64,000 nucleotides of DNA from Vibrio hepatarius (lineage in GTDB: Bacteria > Pseudomonadota > Gammaproteobacteria > Enterobacterales > Vibrionaceae): NCBI RefSeq assembly GCF_011806575.1, contig NZ_JAATOO010000004.1, positions 1-64,000 of the forward strand, given 5' to 3'. Of this stretch, positions 29,561 to 40,672 are shown in pieces (the first letter of the stretch is position 1; every line of letters begins with the position of its first letter). The notes beneath the pieces were generated by a model. It had not been told where the DNA came from and made no database searches. It saw nothing but the letters and a program-made list of their open reading frames with translations. The translations under genes and the position numbers were made by a program.

Positions 29561-30511
29561 TTAGAACTTAACCAGTGCTGAACCCCAAGTGAAACCACCA
29601 CCGAATGCTTCCAGCAGAAGTTTCTGACCGCGTTTAATTCGGCCATCACGTACCGCTTCATCAAGTGCTGTCGGAACCGTCGCTGCCGACGTATTGCCGT
29701 GCCTATCCAGCGTGATCACCACTTGGTCAAGAGACATCGACAGTTTTTTCGCTGTCGCTGAAATAATGCGGTAGTTTGCTTGGTGCGGGACTAACCAATC
29801 TAGCTCAGATTTGTGCATATCGTTTGCCGCTAGCGTATCTTTAACTAGCTTCGACAATTGCGTTACCGCGACCTTGAATACTTCATTACCTGCCATGTGA
29901 AGCCATTTATCGGCATCTTTACCACGCACAGGAACTTCTAGGCTTAATAGCTCACCGAAACGACCATCTGAGTAGATGTGAGTCGATAAGATACCAGGCT
30001 CTTCGCTTGCGCCTACCACAACCGCACCCGCACCATCTCCAAATAGGATGATAGTCGAGCGATCCGTTGGGTCACATGTTTTTGATAATGCGTCTGCGCC
30101 AATCACAAGCACGTTTTTACACATGCCCGATTTAACGTGCTGGTCTGCAACTGAAAGAGCGTAGACAAAGCCAGAACATGCCGCTGCCAAATCAAACGCA
30201 GGGCAGCCTTTGATATCAAGCTTAGCTTGCACCTGACACGCAGATGATGGGAACGTATGGCTACCGCTGGTTGTTGCAACAATGATCAGATCGATATCGT
30301 TCTTATCAATACCCGCCATTTCAATAGCGTTTTTAGCTGCGATATACCCCATATCTGCAACGGTTTCATTCTCAGCAGCAATGCGACGTTCTTTAATACC
30401 TGTGCGAGTTACGATCCACTCATCACTTGTATCTACCATTTTCTCTAAATCTGCGTTAGTACGCACCTGAGATGGCAGGTAGCTGCCAGTACCTAAAATT
30501 TTGCTATACAT
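29561..30511 (-). CDS. fabH: Beta-ketoacyl-ACP synthase III (FabH)
   Basis: This 316-residue enzyme starts fatty-acid synthesis by joining acetyl-CoA to malonyl-ACP. The triad is visible: C112 in [10 protein letters not shown], His in VPHQAN and Asn in GNTSAA. It starts five bases after the plsX stop on the same strand. Some vibrios carry a second FabH, not seen here. Confidence 0.97.
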   Translation of the reverse strand: MYSKILGTGSYLPSQVRTNADLEKMVDTSDEWIVTRTGIKERRIAAENETVADMGYIAAKNAIEMAGIDKNDIDLIIVATTSGSHTFPSSACQVQAKLDIKGCPAFDLAAACSGFVYALSVADQHVKSGMCKNVLVIGADALSKTCDPTDRSTIILFGDGAGAVVVGASEEPGILSTHIYSDGRFGELLSLEVPVRGKDADKWLHMAGNEVFKVAVTQLSKLVKDTLAANDMHKSELDWLVPHQANYRIISATAKKLSMSLDQVVITLDRHGNTSAATVPTALDEAVRDGRIKRGQKLLLEAFGGGFTWGSALVKF

Positions 30512-30516
30512 GAAGA

Positions 30517-31542
30517 CTAATAGTGCCTCTCGAGTAAAACCGCTTCCAAACGATCGCTAATACGGCTGGGTACTTGTCGTTTGACCTCGTGCAGAGCTTC
30601 ACCAATCGCGTTGGTAACCGCTTCTACGTCAGCGCTTCCGTGGCTTTTTATGACAATGCCGCGCAATCCTAGCAAACTTGCACCGTTATACTGGTCGGGG
30701 TTCAATGTTTTTAGCTCATTAAATAGCCCAGAAAATAATTTTCTTGCAATCCAACCCTTTATAGATGAGGAGATCATACTCGATTTCAGCTTATCTATGA
30801 AAAGCTGGGCTGTACCTTCACAAGCTTTTAAGCACACATTACCCACGAACCCATCACAGACTACAACATCTGCGGCATCGTGTAACAATTGATTACCTTC
30901 AATATAGCCAACAAAGTTAACAGATTGGGTGCTAGAAAGCATTTCTGCGCAGCGCTTGACAAGATCGTTGCCTTTTATTTCTTCAGCGCCAATATTGAGA
31001 ATCGCGACTCTAGGCGGGCGCTGCAAGTACTGTTCTGCGAGCGCGCTCCCCATCACAGCAAACTGAAATAATGAGTCGGCATCACTGGACACATTCGCGC
31101 CCAAATCAAGCATCCAAGTCTTATTTCCAGAAATCGTCGGCAGTGCAGATATCAGTGCTGGTCTTTCAATCCCCGGTAGGAGCTTCAGACGAAAACGAGA
31201 TAGCGCCATCAATGCACCGGTGTTACCGCCACTGACACAAGCGTCTGCTTTGCCTTGTGCTACAGCATCAATCGCTGAGCCCATAGACGTGCCGTTACTG
31301 TTTCTTAATGCGAGAGAAGGTTTTTCTGAGTTGGAGATCACTCGGTCACAGTGATCGATACTCAAGCGAGCATCTGGCTTATAACCAAGGATAGATAATT
31401 GAGTTGTGATCGCAGTTTGATCACCTAATAGGACCACTTTTAGCTCTGGGAAATGCGACAGTGCCTGCACGGCGGCAGGCACTGTAACGCGAGGACCGAA
31501 ATCCCCGCCCATTGCATCAAGTGCAACGGTTATATTTTGCAA
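30517..31542 (-). CDS. plsX: Phosphate acyltransferase PlsX
   Basis: This 341-residue enzyme converts acyl-ACP to acyl-phosphate for phospholipid synthesis. Motifs [26 protein letters not shown] and CDGFVGNV are typical of PlsX. The start is TTG at 31542, supported by AAGG seven bases upstream and an N-terminus aligning with E. coli PlsX; no ATG fits. It follows rpmF by nine bases. Confidence 0.94.
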   Translation of the reverse strand: MQNITVALDAMGGDFGPRVTVPAAVQALSHFPELKVVLLGDQTAITTQLSILGYKPDARLSIDHCDRVISNSEKPSLALRNSNGTSMGSAIDAVAQGKADACVSGGNTGALMALSRFRLKLLPGIERPALISALPTISGNKTWMLDLGANVSSDADSLFQFAVMGSALAEQYLQRPPRVAILNIGAEEIKGNDLVKRCAEMLSSTQSVNFVGYIEGNQLLHDAADVVVCDGFVGNVCLKACEGTAQLFIDKLKSSMISSSIKGWIARKLFSGLFNELKTLNPDQYNGASLLGLRGIVIKSHGSADVEAVTNAIGEALHEVKRQVPSRISDRLEAVLLERHY

Positions 31543-31551
31543 AGGTCAACC

Positions 31552-31722
31552 TTACTTGTTGATAACCTTCTTGCCGCGGTAGTAACCTTCAGCAGTCACG
31601 TTGTGACGTAGGTGAGTTTCACCTGAAGTTGCGTCAACAGAAAGTGCAGCTGTAGTTAGGGCATCGTGTGAACGACGCATACCACGCTTAGAACGTGTTT
31701 TACGGTTTTTCTGTACGGCCAT
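31552..31722 (-). CDS. rpmF: 50S ribosomal protein L32
   Basis: This 56-residue basic protein begins [20 protein letters not shown] and ends [10 protein letters not shown], the standard form of bacterial L32 without the zinc-binding cysteines. AGGAGTAGGGTCC precedes the ATG. It lies between yceD and plsX, a conserved arrangement that couples ribosome and membrane synthesis. Confidence 0.97.
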
Positions 31723-31753
31723 GGACCCTACTCCTGTGTTAATCCTTAAAGAA

Positions 31754-32278
31754 TTACTTCTTTAAGCTTTTTAAAACGTCGAATGGATTCGGTTTCTCTT
31801 CCACAACTTCTTCGGGAAGTTCGCCAAACACCATATTATCTGAATTAACGCTACAGTCCGCTTCATCATGCATTGCAATTTGAGGCAAGTTTAGAATGAA
31901 CTCGTCTTCAACCAACTGTACTAGGTCGATTTCACCGTACTCGTTCGGATCTACCAAATCGTACTCTTCCGGTGCGTCTTCTTCACTTTTTTCGCTGTAA
32001 TACGGCGTATAAGTGAATTCGACTTCACACTCATGTGTGAAAACCTCGTTACAGCGTTGACACTCTAAATCAACTTCGATGTTAGCTTTACCAGAGATAA
32101 CAACGAGTCGCTGCTCATCCAACCCAAATGACAATGACACTTGAGCGTCGCGTTTAACGCCTTCGACCGATTCCTCTAAGCGCTTAAAAAGACTAACCTG
32201 AATGATACCATCAAAATCAAGTCGCTTTTGAGCCGCTCTTGCCGGATCAACCGTTCGCGGTATTTTTACCTTTTGCAT
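31754..32278 (-). CDS. yceD: YceD family protein (DUF177)
   Basis: This 174-residue acidic protein belongs to the YceD/DUF177 family, linked in the literature to 23S rRNA accumulation. The cysteine pair in ECQRCNEVF is conserved, and the C-terminal half is strongly acidic ([15 protein letters not shown]). It begins the yceD-rpmF-plsX-fab operon, 31 bases before rpmF, and is divergent from yceF. Confidence 0.92.
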   Translation of the reverse strand: MQKVKIPRTVDPARAAQKRLDFDGIIQVSLFKRLEESVEGVKRDAQVSLSFGLDEQRLVVISGKANIEVDLECQRCNEVFTHECEVEFTYTPYYSEKSEEDAPEEYDLVDPNEYGEIDLVQLVEDEFILNLPQIAMHDEADCSVNSDNMVFGELPEEVVEEKPNPFDVLKSLKK

Positions 32279-32425
32279 AGGGCGCGAATTCTATCTTCCA
32301 AATTGTTTAGAGTCAAAGGAAAAGGACAAAAAGTTGTACTTTTTTTCCTTACCACTGAGAGAGGTAGGCACTCCACCACCAGATCGATTAAGCTAATGCC
32401 AATCGACCTTTGATTGTAAATAAAA

Positions 32426-33007
32426 ATGCCAAATTACCAACTAGTTTTAGCGTCTACCTCGCCTTATCGTAAGCAACTGCTCAATAAACTAGCACTTCCC
32501 TTTATCACGTTGTCGCCACAATGCGATGAGACACCTTTAGAGCACGAAACACCTCTCGCATTGGTTGAACGCCTAGCGAAAGGCAAAGCAGAGTCTTGTC
32601 CAACCGATAAGCCAAGTTTGGTGATCGGTAGTGACCAAGTTTGTGTGATTGACGGTGAAATCATCGGCAAACCGCTGAACAAGCAAAACGCAATCAAACA
32701 ACTCAGCGCGCAAAGTGGCAAATCGATTCAGTTTTACACCGGGCTAGCGCTGCACAACACAGAGAGCGGCGAAACTGACATCAAAGTGGATACCTTTTCC
32801 GTTCACTTCCGCTCGCTCAGCCAACAGCAGATCGAAAGCTATGTCGAGAAAGAAGAGCCCTATTACTGCGCCGGCAGTTTCAAAAGTGAAGGTTTAGGCA
32901 TTGCGCTGTTTGAGAAACTGGAAGGCAAAGACCCCAACACCTTGGTGGGTTTGCCGCTGATTGACCTTGTCGATATGCTCGAAAAACAAGGGATGCACGT
33001 GCTTTAA
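32426..33007 (+). CDS. yceF: Maf-like nucleotide pyrophosphatase YceF
   Basis: This 193-residue Maf-family pyrophosphatase has LASTSPYRKQLL at the N-terminus, the catalytic motif GSDQVCVIDG and GKP. The YceF branch is reported to hydrolyse 7-methyl-GTP and related nucleotides, probably a house-cleaning role. It is divergent from yceD and convergent with rluC across a strong hairpin. Confidence 0.93.
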   Translation: MPNYQLVLASTSPYRKQLLNKLALPFITLSPQCDETPLEHETPLALVERLAKGKAESCPTDKPSLVIGSDQVCVIDGEIIGKPLNKQNAIKQLSAQSGKSIQFYTGLALHNTESGETDIKVDTFSVHFRSLSQQQIESYVEKEEPYYCAGSFKSEGLGIALFEKLEGKDPNTLVGLPLIDLVDMLEKQGMHVL

Positions 33008-33012
33008 GGATA

Positions 33013-33041
33013 AAAAACGCCGCGAATGTCGCGGCGTTTTT
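33013..33041. terminator. Bidirectional terminator between yceF and rluC
   Basis: A 12-bp perfect stem (AAAAACGCCGCG with its complement) around a five-base loop has A and T runs on both sides, so it can stop both convergent genes. Confidence 0.9.
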
Positions 33042-33054
33042 ACGTCTAATTAAC

Positions 33055-34002
33055 TTAACCTTGCTTTCTTAGCCCAGATAAGGTCTTTTCAAGTTTGGCT
33101 TCAATCGGTGCATTAATTTCCATCCACTCGTTTGTCGCAGGGTGAATAAACTTAATGTTAGCCGCATGCAGGAAAAGTCGGTCCAGACCTAACTTGCCGG
33201 TGTACGCGTCAAAACGTCTGTCACCGTAACGGTCATCCCAAGCGATCGGGTGACCAGTGTATTGGGTGTGAACGCGAATCTGGTGAGTTCGACCAGTGAT
33301 CGGGCTCGCCTGAACCAAAGTCGCTTCGGCAAACTTCTCAATAATCTTAAAGCGGGTTTCCGACGGTTTCCCCTGCGGATTCACACGCACAATGCTGTTT
33401 ACTTCATTTTTCAACAGCGGCGCATTCACCACTTTGCAACTGCTCTTCCACTGCCCCATCACTAATGCGAAGTAAAACTTCTTAACCGTTTTCTCACGAA
33501 ATTGAGCTTGCAGGTGACGCAGCGCCGAGCGTTTCTTAGCGACGAGCAAGATACCCGATGTATCGCGGTCAATACGGTGCACCAATTCTAGAAAGCGTGC
33601 CTGTGGACGCAACGCCCGCAACGCTTCAATCGCACCGAACTTCAAACCACTACCACCGTGTACGGCGGTTCCTGACGGCTTATTCAGGATCAGAACGTGG
33701 TCATCTTCGTAGATGATTTTATCTTCCAGTTCGGCCACTTTGTTTAGTTTGGTACTTGGCGCGACTTCTTCTGCTTTCTCCTCGATCGTCACCGGAGGGA
33801 TACGGACTAAGTCACCAGCCTGAAGCTTGTACTCGGCTTTTACGCGCTTCTTATTTACGCGTACTTCCCCTTTACGCACGATACGATACACCATGCTTTT
33901 AGGGATGCTTTTCAATTGGTTACGCAGAAAATTGTCAATTCGCTGGCCAGCCATATCGTCATCGATATCAACAAACTGGACTTTTGTTCTAATTTCGCTC
34001 AT
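33055..34002 (-). CDS. rluC: 23S rRNA pseudouridine synthase RluC
   Basis: This 315-residue enzyme has an N-terminal S4-like RNA-binding domain (about 15-75) and an RluA-type catalytic domain. The catalytic Asp is at about 145 in HRIDRDTSG. ASPITGRTHQIRVH is the second conserved motif. In E. coli RluC modifies three uridines in 23S rRNA. It is divergent from rne, as in E. coli. Confidence 0.95.
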   Translation of the reverse strand: MSEIRTKVQFVDIDDDMAGQRIDNFLRNQLKSIPKSMVYRIVRKGEVRVNKKRVKAEYKLQAGDLVRIPPVTIEEKAEEVAPSTKLNKVAELEDKIIYEDDHVLILNKPSGTAVHGGSGLKFGAIEALRALRPQARFLELVHRIDRDTSGILLVAKKRSALRHLQAQFREKTVKKFYFALVMGQWKSSCKVVNAPLLKNEVNSIVRVNPQGKPSETRFKIIEKFAEATLVQASPITGRTHQIRVHTQYTGHPIAWDDRYGDRRFDAYTGKLGLDRLFLHAANIKFIHPATNEWMEINAPIEAKLEKTLSGLRKQG

Positions 34003-34735
34003 GTCGCCATTCTAACATTCAACCTTGCGTAGAATCACATTTTCTACGCAACAGGCTGGCAATTTTATCTTTTAGAGTGAGTTTCTGTTCAACTACGAAC
34101 AAAATTCAATCAACTCATTTACTAATTCGAAATAAAGCTTTTCTAAACACTTAAAATACAGTCACTTAACAAAAATAAAATTGGATTTTTTAGCGTTTTA
34201 TAATAAAGCAGATTGCTGACTTTATTGGGTACTGCTATAGTTCTCACCTGCAATATTTGATTTGGTTGCATTTTAAACAAAGCCAATCAATTTAGAGCAA
34301 ATTAATGAGTAGCCCGCTAATTTACCAAAATGCAGCACACGGCGTAAGACATTTTCGAACTTAGCAATCTTGTTGCCCTACTCATGATGCGAATGCCATT
34401 GATCTGATGATCAATCAATTGCGCAGTAAAATTATCGACCGCACAGCGTAAATTGCAGCTAACTAGTTACTCTAATTGCATGATTCATTACGCCGCAATC
34501 GATAACTTTAACTAGCAAGACTGAACAACTCGTCGATGACATTGGCATTAACTTTCATGTTGAGTATTTTCCGCCATCATTGCGGCTTACAAGCCTAAAA
34601 CAGCTTGTAAGGCTGACGTGCCCAAAGAGCATCCCTCCAGCCGGGAGGCTGCACCGAAATAAGCCATGGGATCAGGCACCGTGAAAGTAACCAGCGGCAA
34701 CAAGCAAAAACACAGAATGACAACGAGATTTATCA
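34003..34735 (+). promoter_or_regulatory. Long rne leader region
   Basis: This gap of 733 bases between rluC and rne holds no credible reading frame. A strong promoter lies near its middle and the last part forms hairpins, such as CAGCC-GGGA-GGCTG at 34638-34651. E. coli rne has a long structured leader through which RNase E limits its own synthesis. A similar role here is inferred from position; I could not align the structure. Confidence 0.55.
34213..34241 (+). promoter_or_regulatory. rne promoter candidate
   Basis: TTGCTG (34213-34218), a 17-base spacer and TATAGT (34236-34241) form a near-consensus sigma-70 promoter. Transcription from about 34248 would give a leader of about 490 bases before rne. 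Confidence 0.65.
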
Positions 34736-37711
34736 ATGAAAAGAATGTTAATTAACGCAACTCAAAAAGAAGAGTTGCGTGTTGCTTTGGTTGATGGTCA
34801 GCGCTTGTACGATTTGGATATCGAAAGCCCTGGTCATGAATCTAAAAAAGCAAATATCTACAAAGGACGTATCACTCGCATCGAACCAAGTCTGGAAGCA
34901 GCCTTCGTTGACTACGGTGCAGAAAGACACGGTTTCCTTCCCCTTAAAGAAATTGCCCGCGAATACTTCCCTGAAGGTTACACTTATCAAGGCCGTCCAA
35001 GCATTAAAGAAGTGCTAACTGAAGGTCAAGAAGTCATCGTACAAGTAGAGAAAGAAGAACGTGGCAGCAAAGGCGCTGCGTTAACGACTTTTATCTCTCT
35101 TGCAGGTAGTTATCTTGTTCTTATGCCTAATAACCCTCGTGCTGGCGGTATTTCTCGTCGAATCGAAGGTGACGAGCGTACTCAACTTAAAGCTGCACTA
35201 AGCACTCTAGAACTGCCGCAAGGCATGGGTCTGATTGTTCGTACAGCCGGCGTTGGTAAGAGCGCAGAAGAACTTGAGTGGGATTTAAACGTTCTCCTTA
35301 ACCACTGGGGTGCTATCAAGCAGGCATCTGATGCCAACCCAGCACCATTCCTAATTCACCAAGAAAGTAACGTGATTGTACGTGCGATTCGTGATTATTT
35401 GCGTCGTGATATCGGCGAAATTCTTATCGATAGCAACACAATCTACGAACGCGCTCTTGACCACATTCGCCTCGTACGCCCTGATTTCGTTAACCGAGTG
35501 AAGAAGTACGAAGGTGAAGTACCACTATTCAGCCACTACCAGATTGAAAGCCAGATCGAATCTGCGTTCCAACGCGAAGTTCGTCTACCTTCAGGTGGTT
35601 CAATCGTTATCGACCCAACTGAGGCGCTAACGTCTATCGATATCAACTCTGCTCGTGCAACAAAGGGCGGCGATATCGAAGAAACAGCACTGAACACCAA
35701 CCTAGAAGCAGCGGATGAAATTGCACGTCAATTACGTCTGCGTGACCTAGGCGGCCTAGTGGTTATCGACTTTATCGATATGACGCCAGTACGCCACCAG
35801 CGTGAAGTTGAAAACCGTCTGCGTGATGCTGTCCGTATGGATCGTGCCCGCGTTCAGATCGGTCGTATCTCGCGCTTTGGTCTACTAGAGATGTCTCGTC
35901 AACGCCTAAGCCCTTCATTGGCTGAGGCAAGTCACCATATTTGTCCTCGCTGTACAGGTACTGGTGTAGTCCGCGACAACGAATCTCTTGCGCTTTCTGT
36001 ACTTCGTCTGATTGAAGAAGAAGCACTGAAAGACAACACTGCACAAGTACTTGCGGTAGTGCCGGTACCAATCGCATCTTACCTTCTGAATGAAAAACGT
36101 CGCTCTGTGAACCACATTGAGCGTATTCAAGAAGTGAAGATCACGGTTGTACCTAATTCAGATATGGAAACTCCTCACTTCGACGTTATTCGTGTGCGCG
36201 AAGGTGAAGAGTTCGACCTACTCTCTTACTTGCTACCTAAGAAACTGGAAGCAATGAAAGAGGCGGAAGGTCGTGAAGTGCCTGAAGCTGAAGCGAAACC
36301 GAAGAAACTGGAAGAACCAGCGCTAAAAGGTTTTGCCGCTCCTGCGCAGTCTGCTCCAACTCCAAAACCAGCACCAAAAGTTGAGAAGAAAGTAGAACCA
36401 ACTGAACCTCAACCAGGTCTGGTAAGCCGTTTGTTTAAAGCACTAGGTAGCTTCCTATTTGGCTCTAGCTCTGAACCTTCAAAAGAAGAAGAGAAACAGA
36501 ACAAGCCAGAGAAGAAAGAAGGCCAGCGCAACAACCGCAACCGTCGCAACCGTAACGACCAACGTCGTCGTAACTCTCGCGATAACCGTAACGAGAACCG
36601 TGATGAGAAGCGTGATGAGAAGCGCGATAACAAGCGTAAACCTCAGCAACGTGACCGCGACGAAGCTACGACTGACAACAAGCCAGCGAGCGAGCGTAAA
36701 CAACAAAACCGTAAGCCTAAGCAAGAGCGTCGCAACAAACGTGACGACGCGAAAGCGAGTAAGGTAGCGGAAGAAGGTCTAAAACTAGCCGCTGATGCTC
36801 AACAGACGGAGAAACCAAACCGTGCTGAAGAGAAAGCAGCGAAAGTGAAAGAGCGCCGTCAGCGTCGTAAGCTGACTAAGCAAGTTCGCGTTAAAGACCA
36901 ACAAGCTCAAGCGGAAGCGAAAGAAGTTGCTAAAGAAGCAAAAGCGGAAGCCGTTGCTGAAACGACAGAACAAAACGTAGATACAGAAGCACAAGAAGGT
37001 GAACAATCGAAGCAACGTCGTAACCGTCGTTCTCCGCGTCACCTACGTGCAAGTGGTCAACGTCGTCGCCGTGGTCGTGACCGTCGCCCTAACCCATTCC
37101 GCCTTCGTAAAGGTGGTGTAGCCTCTCCAGAGATGGCTATGGGTAAAGTGATGCCAAGTTACGGCATTACTAAACCAGCGCCGAAGTCGAAACCTAAAGC
37201 AGAAAAAGCAGCTGTTGAACAAGCAGAAACTAAAGTAGCATTTGGTGGTTTCGCTTGCCCAGAGATGGCGATGGGTAAAGTGATCATTCGTCGCGAGCAG
37301 CCAGTGGTTGAAGCGGTAGAAACTGAAGTGGCAACGCCTGCAGTTGAAGTAGCACAACAACCTACTGAAACAGTCGAAGCGCCAGTGGTTGCACCTGTTG
37401 AAACAGTTGAAACCGCAGAGGTCGTGAACGCTGCTGAAGAGATCGTTACTGAAACAACACCAGTTGAAGAAACAGCAGCGGTTGAAGCGGTTGTTGAACA
37501 AGTTGAGGAAACCGTGGTTGAAGCAGCGAAACCTGTATTCAAAGGTCAAGCTTCAGCACCAATGACCAAAGCATCAGGTTCAGCAGAGATGAAAGAAATC
37601 ACTGTCGTCGCCGCTCCATTCCGCGAAGAGCGTTACCAGCCGAAAGGCGCAGGTAGCCAAGTTGCGAAGAGCCAAGCTGGCGCTGCAATGACAAAGCCGC
37701 AAGGTTTCTAA
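34736..37711 (+). CDS. rne: Ribonuclease E
   Basis: This 991-residue endoribonuclease has the full catalytic half: S1 domain (about 35-125), DNase I-like domain with D302 (SIDINSAR) and D345 (VIDFIDM), and the zinc-link CPRCTGTG (C403, C406). The C-terminal half is a disordered degradosome scaffold. It has a membrane-binding helix ([16 protein letters not shown], 561-576), arginine-rich RNA-binding stretches (about 590-660 and 750-790), and two copies of a PEMAMGKV motif (798-805 and 842-849) resembling the E. coli enolase-binding site. A terminal APMTK segment near 940 may bind PNPase. The leader probably carries self-regulation. Confidence 0.96.
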   Translation: MKRMLINATQKEELRVALVDGQRLYDLDIESPGHESKKANIYKGRITRIEPSLEAAFVDYGAERHGFLPLKEIAREYFPEGYTYQGRPSIKEVLTEGQEVIVQVEKEERGSKGAALTTFISLAGSYLVLMPNNPRAGGISRRIEGDERTQLKAALSTLELPQGMGLIVRTAGVGKSAEELEWDLNVLLNHWGAIKQASDANPAPFLIHQESNVIVRAIRDYLRRDIGEILIDSNTIYERALDHIRLVRPDFVNRVKKYEGEVPLFSHYQIESQIESAFQREVRLPSGGSIVIDPTEALTSIDINSARATKGGDIEETALNTNLEAADEIARQLRLRDLGGLVVIDFIDMTPVRHQREVENRLRDAVRMDRARVQIGRISRFGLLEMSRQRLSPSLAEASHHICPRCTGTGVVRDNESLALSVLRLIEEEALKDNTAQVLAVVPVPIASYLLNEKRRSVNHIERIQEVKITVVPNSDMETPHFDVIRVREGEEFDLLSYLLPKKLEAMKEAEGREVPEAEAKPKKLEEPALKGFAAPAQSAPTPKPAPKVEKKVEPTEPQPGLVSRLFKALGSFLFGSSSEPSKEEEKQNKPEKKEGQRNNRNRRNRNDQRRRNSRDNRNENRDEKRDEKRDNKRKPQQRDRDEATTDNKPASERKQQNRKPKQERRNKRDDAKASKVAEEGLKLAADAQQTEKPNRAEEKAAKVKERRQRRKLTKQVRVKDQQAQAEAKEVAKEAKAEAVAETTEQNVDTEAQEGEQSKQRRNRRSPRHLRASGQRRRRGRDRRPNPFRLRKGGVASPEMAMGKVMPSYGITKPAPKSKPKAEKAAVEQAETKVAFGGFACPEMAMGKVIIRREQPVVEAVETEVATPAVEVAQQPTETVEAPVVAPVETVETAEVVNAAEEIVTETTPVEETAAVEAVVEQVEETVVEAAKPVFKGQASAPMTKASGSAEMKEITVVAAPFREERYQPKGAGSQVAKSQAGAAMTKPQGF

Positions 37712-37726
37712 TCTAAGCAGAAAATG

Positions 37727-37760
37727 AAAGCAGCCCCTCTTGTTAGGGGCTGCTTTTTTA
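37727..37760 (+). terminator. Rho-independent terminator of rne
   Basis: AAAGCAGCCCCT and AGGGGCTGCTTT form a perfect 12-bp stem with a six-base loop, followed by T run. It lies 15 bases past the rne stop. Confidence 0.92.
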
Positions 37761-37972
37761 TTGGCGAAATATTTGTGCTTCATTCATTTATCACAAATAT
37801 TGGTCAATATTTGGTTCATTCTTGAACTTAATCACACTTTTCGGTAGCATTCGCCGACTCGATCTGAAACAAACGCTTTGTTTTATCCGCTCTTTTATAT
37901 CGCATTTTTGCTCATGGAATTTCAGGGCCGTTTTTCAGAATACATTTAAATACTTAGCAAAACTGAGCAAGC

Positions 37973-39532
37973 ATGTTTGAATTTCCACAATTTTCTAAGC
38001 ACTCTGTAAAAAATGATGTGCTGTCAGGTCTAACCGTTGCACTCGCATTGGTTCCTGAAGCGGTAGCATTCGCCTTCGTCGCTGGTGTTGACCCTATGGT
38101 TGGCCTTTACGCGGCTTTCATCGTTGGTCTTGTCACTTCTATTTTCGGCGGCCGCCCAGGTATGATCTCTGGTGCAACAGGCGCGATGGCTGTTGTTATG
38201 GTATCGCTGGTTGCGAGCCACGGCGTTCAATACCTATTCGCAGCAATCATGCTGGCGGGTATCTTGCAGATTGCAGCAGGTATATTCAAACTGGGTAAAT
38301 TCATTCGCATCGTGCCACACCCAGTAATGATCGGCTTTGTAAACGGTCTAGCGATCGTTATCTTCCTTGCCCAGCTTGGACAGTTTAAAGCCCCTGACAT
38401 CAACGGCATGCTTACTTGGCTACCTCAAGACCAAATGATGCTTATGCTAGGGCTTGTTGCACTGACTATGGCAATCATCCACTTCTTACCTAAGTTCACT
38501 ACCGCAGTACCATCATCGTTGGTTGCGATTGTGACTGTTACAGCACTGGTTGTGGGTTTGGATCTTGAAACACGCACAGTTGTCGACTTCCTGCGTACTA
38601 TGTCTGGCGATGAAGCGGCAACGCTTGCTGGCTCACTGCCAACCTTCTCTATTCCAGCAGTACCACTATCACTAGAGACACTGCAAATCATTCTGCCTTA
38701 CGCGATCATTCTTGCGGCGATCGGCTTGATTGAGTCACTACTAACCCTGACGGTTCTAGATGAGATGACCAATACTCGTGGTCAGTCTAACCGTGAATGT
38801 ATTGGTCAAGGCATGGCAAACATGACTTGTTCAGTATTTGGCGCGATGGGTGGTTGTGCAATGATCGGACAATCAATGATCAACGTAAACTCAGGTGGTC
38901 GTGGCCGTCTGTCTGGTATCGTTGCAGCGGTAATGCTACTGATGTTCATCCTGTTTGCTTCAGCGCTAATTGAGATGATTCCACTCGCAGCACTGGTTGG
39001 TGTTATGTTTATGGTTGTTATCGGCACGTTCGAATGGGCAACATTCAAACTGGCACGCCGCGTACCAAAACAAGACTTCTTTGTTATCGTATTGGTAACT
39101 GTGGTAACGGTTATGACTGACCTTGCTATCGCAGTATTTGTTGGTGTTATCGCATCGGCGCTGATGTTCGCATGGCAACACGCGAAACACATCTACGCAG
39201 ATACGCGTACCAATGAAGAAGGTTCAAAGGAATACAGAATCCACGGCCCAGTATTCTTTGGCTCAGTAGCAAACTTCCTAGAGATTTTTGATGCTCAAAA
39301 CGATCCGGTAGACGTTATCGTCGATTTCGCAGACTCACGCGTAACTGACCACTCTGCGATTGAAGCGATCGAAACACTCGCAGAGCGTTACGCCACTCAG
39401 GGTAAAACACTGCATTTACGCCACTTGAGCCAAGACTGTCGCGCACTGCTACATAAAGCGGGCAGCTTAGTTGAAATCAACGTCAAAGAAGACCCAAGCT
39501 ACAAAGTTGCAACTGATGTACTGGCTGGTTAA
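37973..39532 (+). CDS. SulP-family anion transporter with STAS domain
   Basis: This 519-residue protein has about 10 or more membrane segments up to residue 410, then a cytoplasmic STAS domain (about 425-515). [17 protein letters not shown] near the start is the SulP signature. SulP members carry sulfate, bicarbonate or dicarboxylates; the substrate cannot be told here. Bicarbonate transport of the BicA type or DauA-like succinate uptake are both possible. It stands alone, and a terminator separates it from the convergent ABC transporter. The ribosome site is weak. Confidence 0.88.
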   Translation: MFEFPQFSKHSVKNDVLSGLTVALALVPEAVAFAFVAGVDPMVGLYAAFIVGLVTSIFGGRPGMISGATGAMAVVMVSLVASHGVQYLFAAIMLAGILQIAAGIFKLGKFIRIVPHPVMIGFVNGLAIVIFLAQLGQFKAPDINGMLTWLPQDQMMLMLGLVALTMAIIHFLPKFTTAVPSSLVAIVTVTALVVGLDLETRTVVDFLRTMSGDEAATLAGSLPTFSIPAVPLSLETLQIILPYAIILAAIGLIESLLTLTVLDEMTNTRGQSNRECIGQGMANMTCSVFGAMGGCAMIGQSMINVNSGGRGRLSGIVAAVMLLMFILFASALIEMIPLAALVGVMFMVVIGTFEWATFKLARRVPKQDFFVIVLVTVVTVMTDLAIAVFVGVIASALMFAWQHAKHIYADTRTNEEGSKEYRIHGPVFFGSVANFLEIFDAQNDPVDVIVDFADSRVTDHSAIEAIETLAERYATQGKTLHLRHLSQDCRALLHKAGSLVEINVKEDPSYKVATDVLAG

Positions 39533-39545
39533 TCTCTGATTGAAG

Positions 39546-39576
39546 AAAAAGGGCTTCCAAATGGAAGCCCTTTTTT
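39546..39576. terminator. Bidirectional terminator
   Basis: AAAAAGGGCTTCC and GGAAGCCCTTTTTT form a 13-bp stem with an AAAT loop between convergent genes, with A and T runs on both sides. Confidence 0.92.
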
Positions 39577-39577
39577 G

Positions 39578-40663
39578 TTACTGGCTTAATGCGACGATTT
39601 CGTCTGGCTTTAGCGCAACACGTATCGTCGAACCGTTTGAATAGTGTTGGGCTCCCCGCAAATGCGGGTCATCCACCATTAACATCTCGCCACCGACATC
39701 GATACCGTAGCGCACCAAATGGCCTAAGAACTCTCGGTGCATCACCTTACCTTCTAACTGAATCGTCCCCTCCTCGGCTGCACCATGGCAAATGCCCAGA
39801 CTTTGCGGACGGAAGATAAGCGATAAGTCTTGCTGTTCTTTCGCTGCATACGGGAAGTGGATGCCATTATCAGAGACAAAGTGACTGCCATACGGCGTTT
39901 TTTCAACGTGGCCGTTTAGCACGTTTGCCGTACCTAAGAAATCCGCGACGAACTTGTTCGATGGGTTGTCATACAATTCCATTGGCGCGCCAACTTGCTG
40001 GATAACCCCTTGGTCCAATACAGCAATACGGTCAGAGATGGTATTGGCTTCCTCTTGATCGTGGGTAACGAAAATCGTCGTAAGCCCTAGTTGTCGTTGC
40101 AGTTCCAGCAAATCACGACGCATCTGTTCTCGCAAGTTCGCATCCAAGTTAGACAGCGGCTCATCGAGAAGCAGAACTCGCGGTTCAACCACCACGGTAC
40201 GCGCAATCGCGACACGCTGCTGCTGACCACCTGATAACTGTGACGGTCTACGATCAGCGAGATGGTGCAGACCAACCAAATGGAGCGCATCATCAACGCG
40301 GCGTTTGATCTCTGGTTTTGCAACCTTGCGCTCTTCTAAACCGTAGGCGACGTTTTGTCTTACTGTCATGTGGGGCCACAAGGCGTAGCTCTGGAACACC
40401 ATACCGACATTGCGCTTCCAGGGCGGCTGTGAAATAACGTCTTCTTTGCCGAGCAGAATCCTACCCTGTGGTGTGGGGCCAAAACCTGCGATGGCGCGAA
40501 GCAGGGTCGATTTACCCGACCCCGAAGGTCCTAGAAAGGCAAAGAACTCACCGGGTTTGATATCGAGATTCACGCCCTTCAAAACTTCAGTATCGCCAAA
40601 AGACAGAGTTAAATTCTCAATTGAGATGCCTACTTGCTCTGTATTTACTAAACTCATTTTCAA
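39578..40663 (-). CDS. ABC importer ATP-binding protein, Fbp/Afu type
   Basis: This 361-residue ATPase has Walker A GPSGSGKST, signature LSGGQQQRVA, Walker B VLLLDEPLSNLD and a C-terminal TOBE-like region (about 240-360), as in Fbp/Pot-type importers. It is the last gene of the binding protein-permease-ATPase set, nine bases after the permease. Annotations often call this type iron(III) transport, but Afu proteins import sugar phosphates and some close relatives are annotated for 2-aminoethylphosphonate. The Pgt-type regulators nearby make a phosphorylated organic compound more likely here. Confidence 0.9.
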   Translation of the reverse strand: MKMSLVNTEQVGISIENLTLSFGDTEVLKGVNLDIKPGEFFAFLGPSGSGKSTLLRAIAGFGPTPQGRILLGKEDVISQPPWKRNVGMVFQSYALWPHMTVRQNVAYGLEERKVAKPEIKRRVDDALHLVGLHHLADRRPSQLSGGQQQRVAIARTVVVEPRVLLLDEPLSNLDANLREQMRRDLLELQRQLGLTTIFVTHDQEEANTISDRIAVLDQGVIQQVGAPMELYDNPSNKFVADFLGTANVLNGHVEKTPYGSHFVSDNGIHFPYAAKEQQDLSLIFRPQSLGICHGAAEEGTIQLEGKVMHREFLGHLVRYGIDVGGEMLMVDDPHLRGAQHYSNGSTIRVALKPDEIVALSQ

Positions 40664-40672
40664 ATCCTTCTG

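Noticed and set aside
36500..36660. DNA tandem repeat within rne
   Set aside because: The repeated CGT/AAC pattern reflects the Arg/Asn-rich RNA-binding region of RNase E, not a separate repeat element.
37043..37549. Long open frames antisense to the 3' half of rne
   Set aside because: They mirror the repetitive GAA/GCA/CGT codons of the RNase E scaffold and translate to low-complexity Cys/Phe/Asn or Ser/Thr strings, with no ribosome site.
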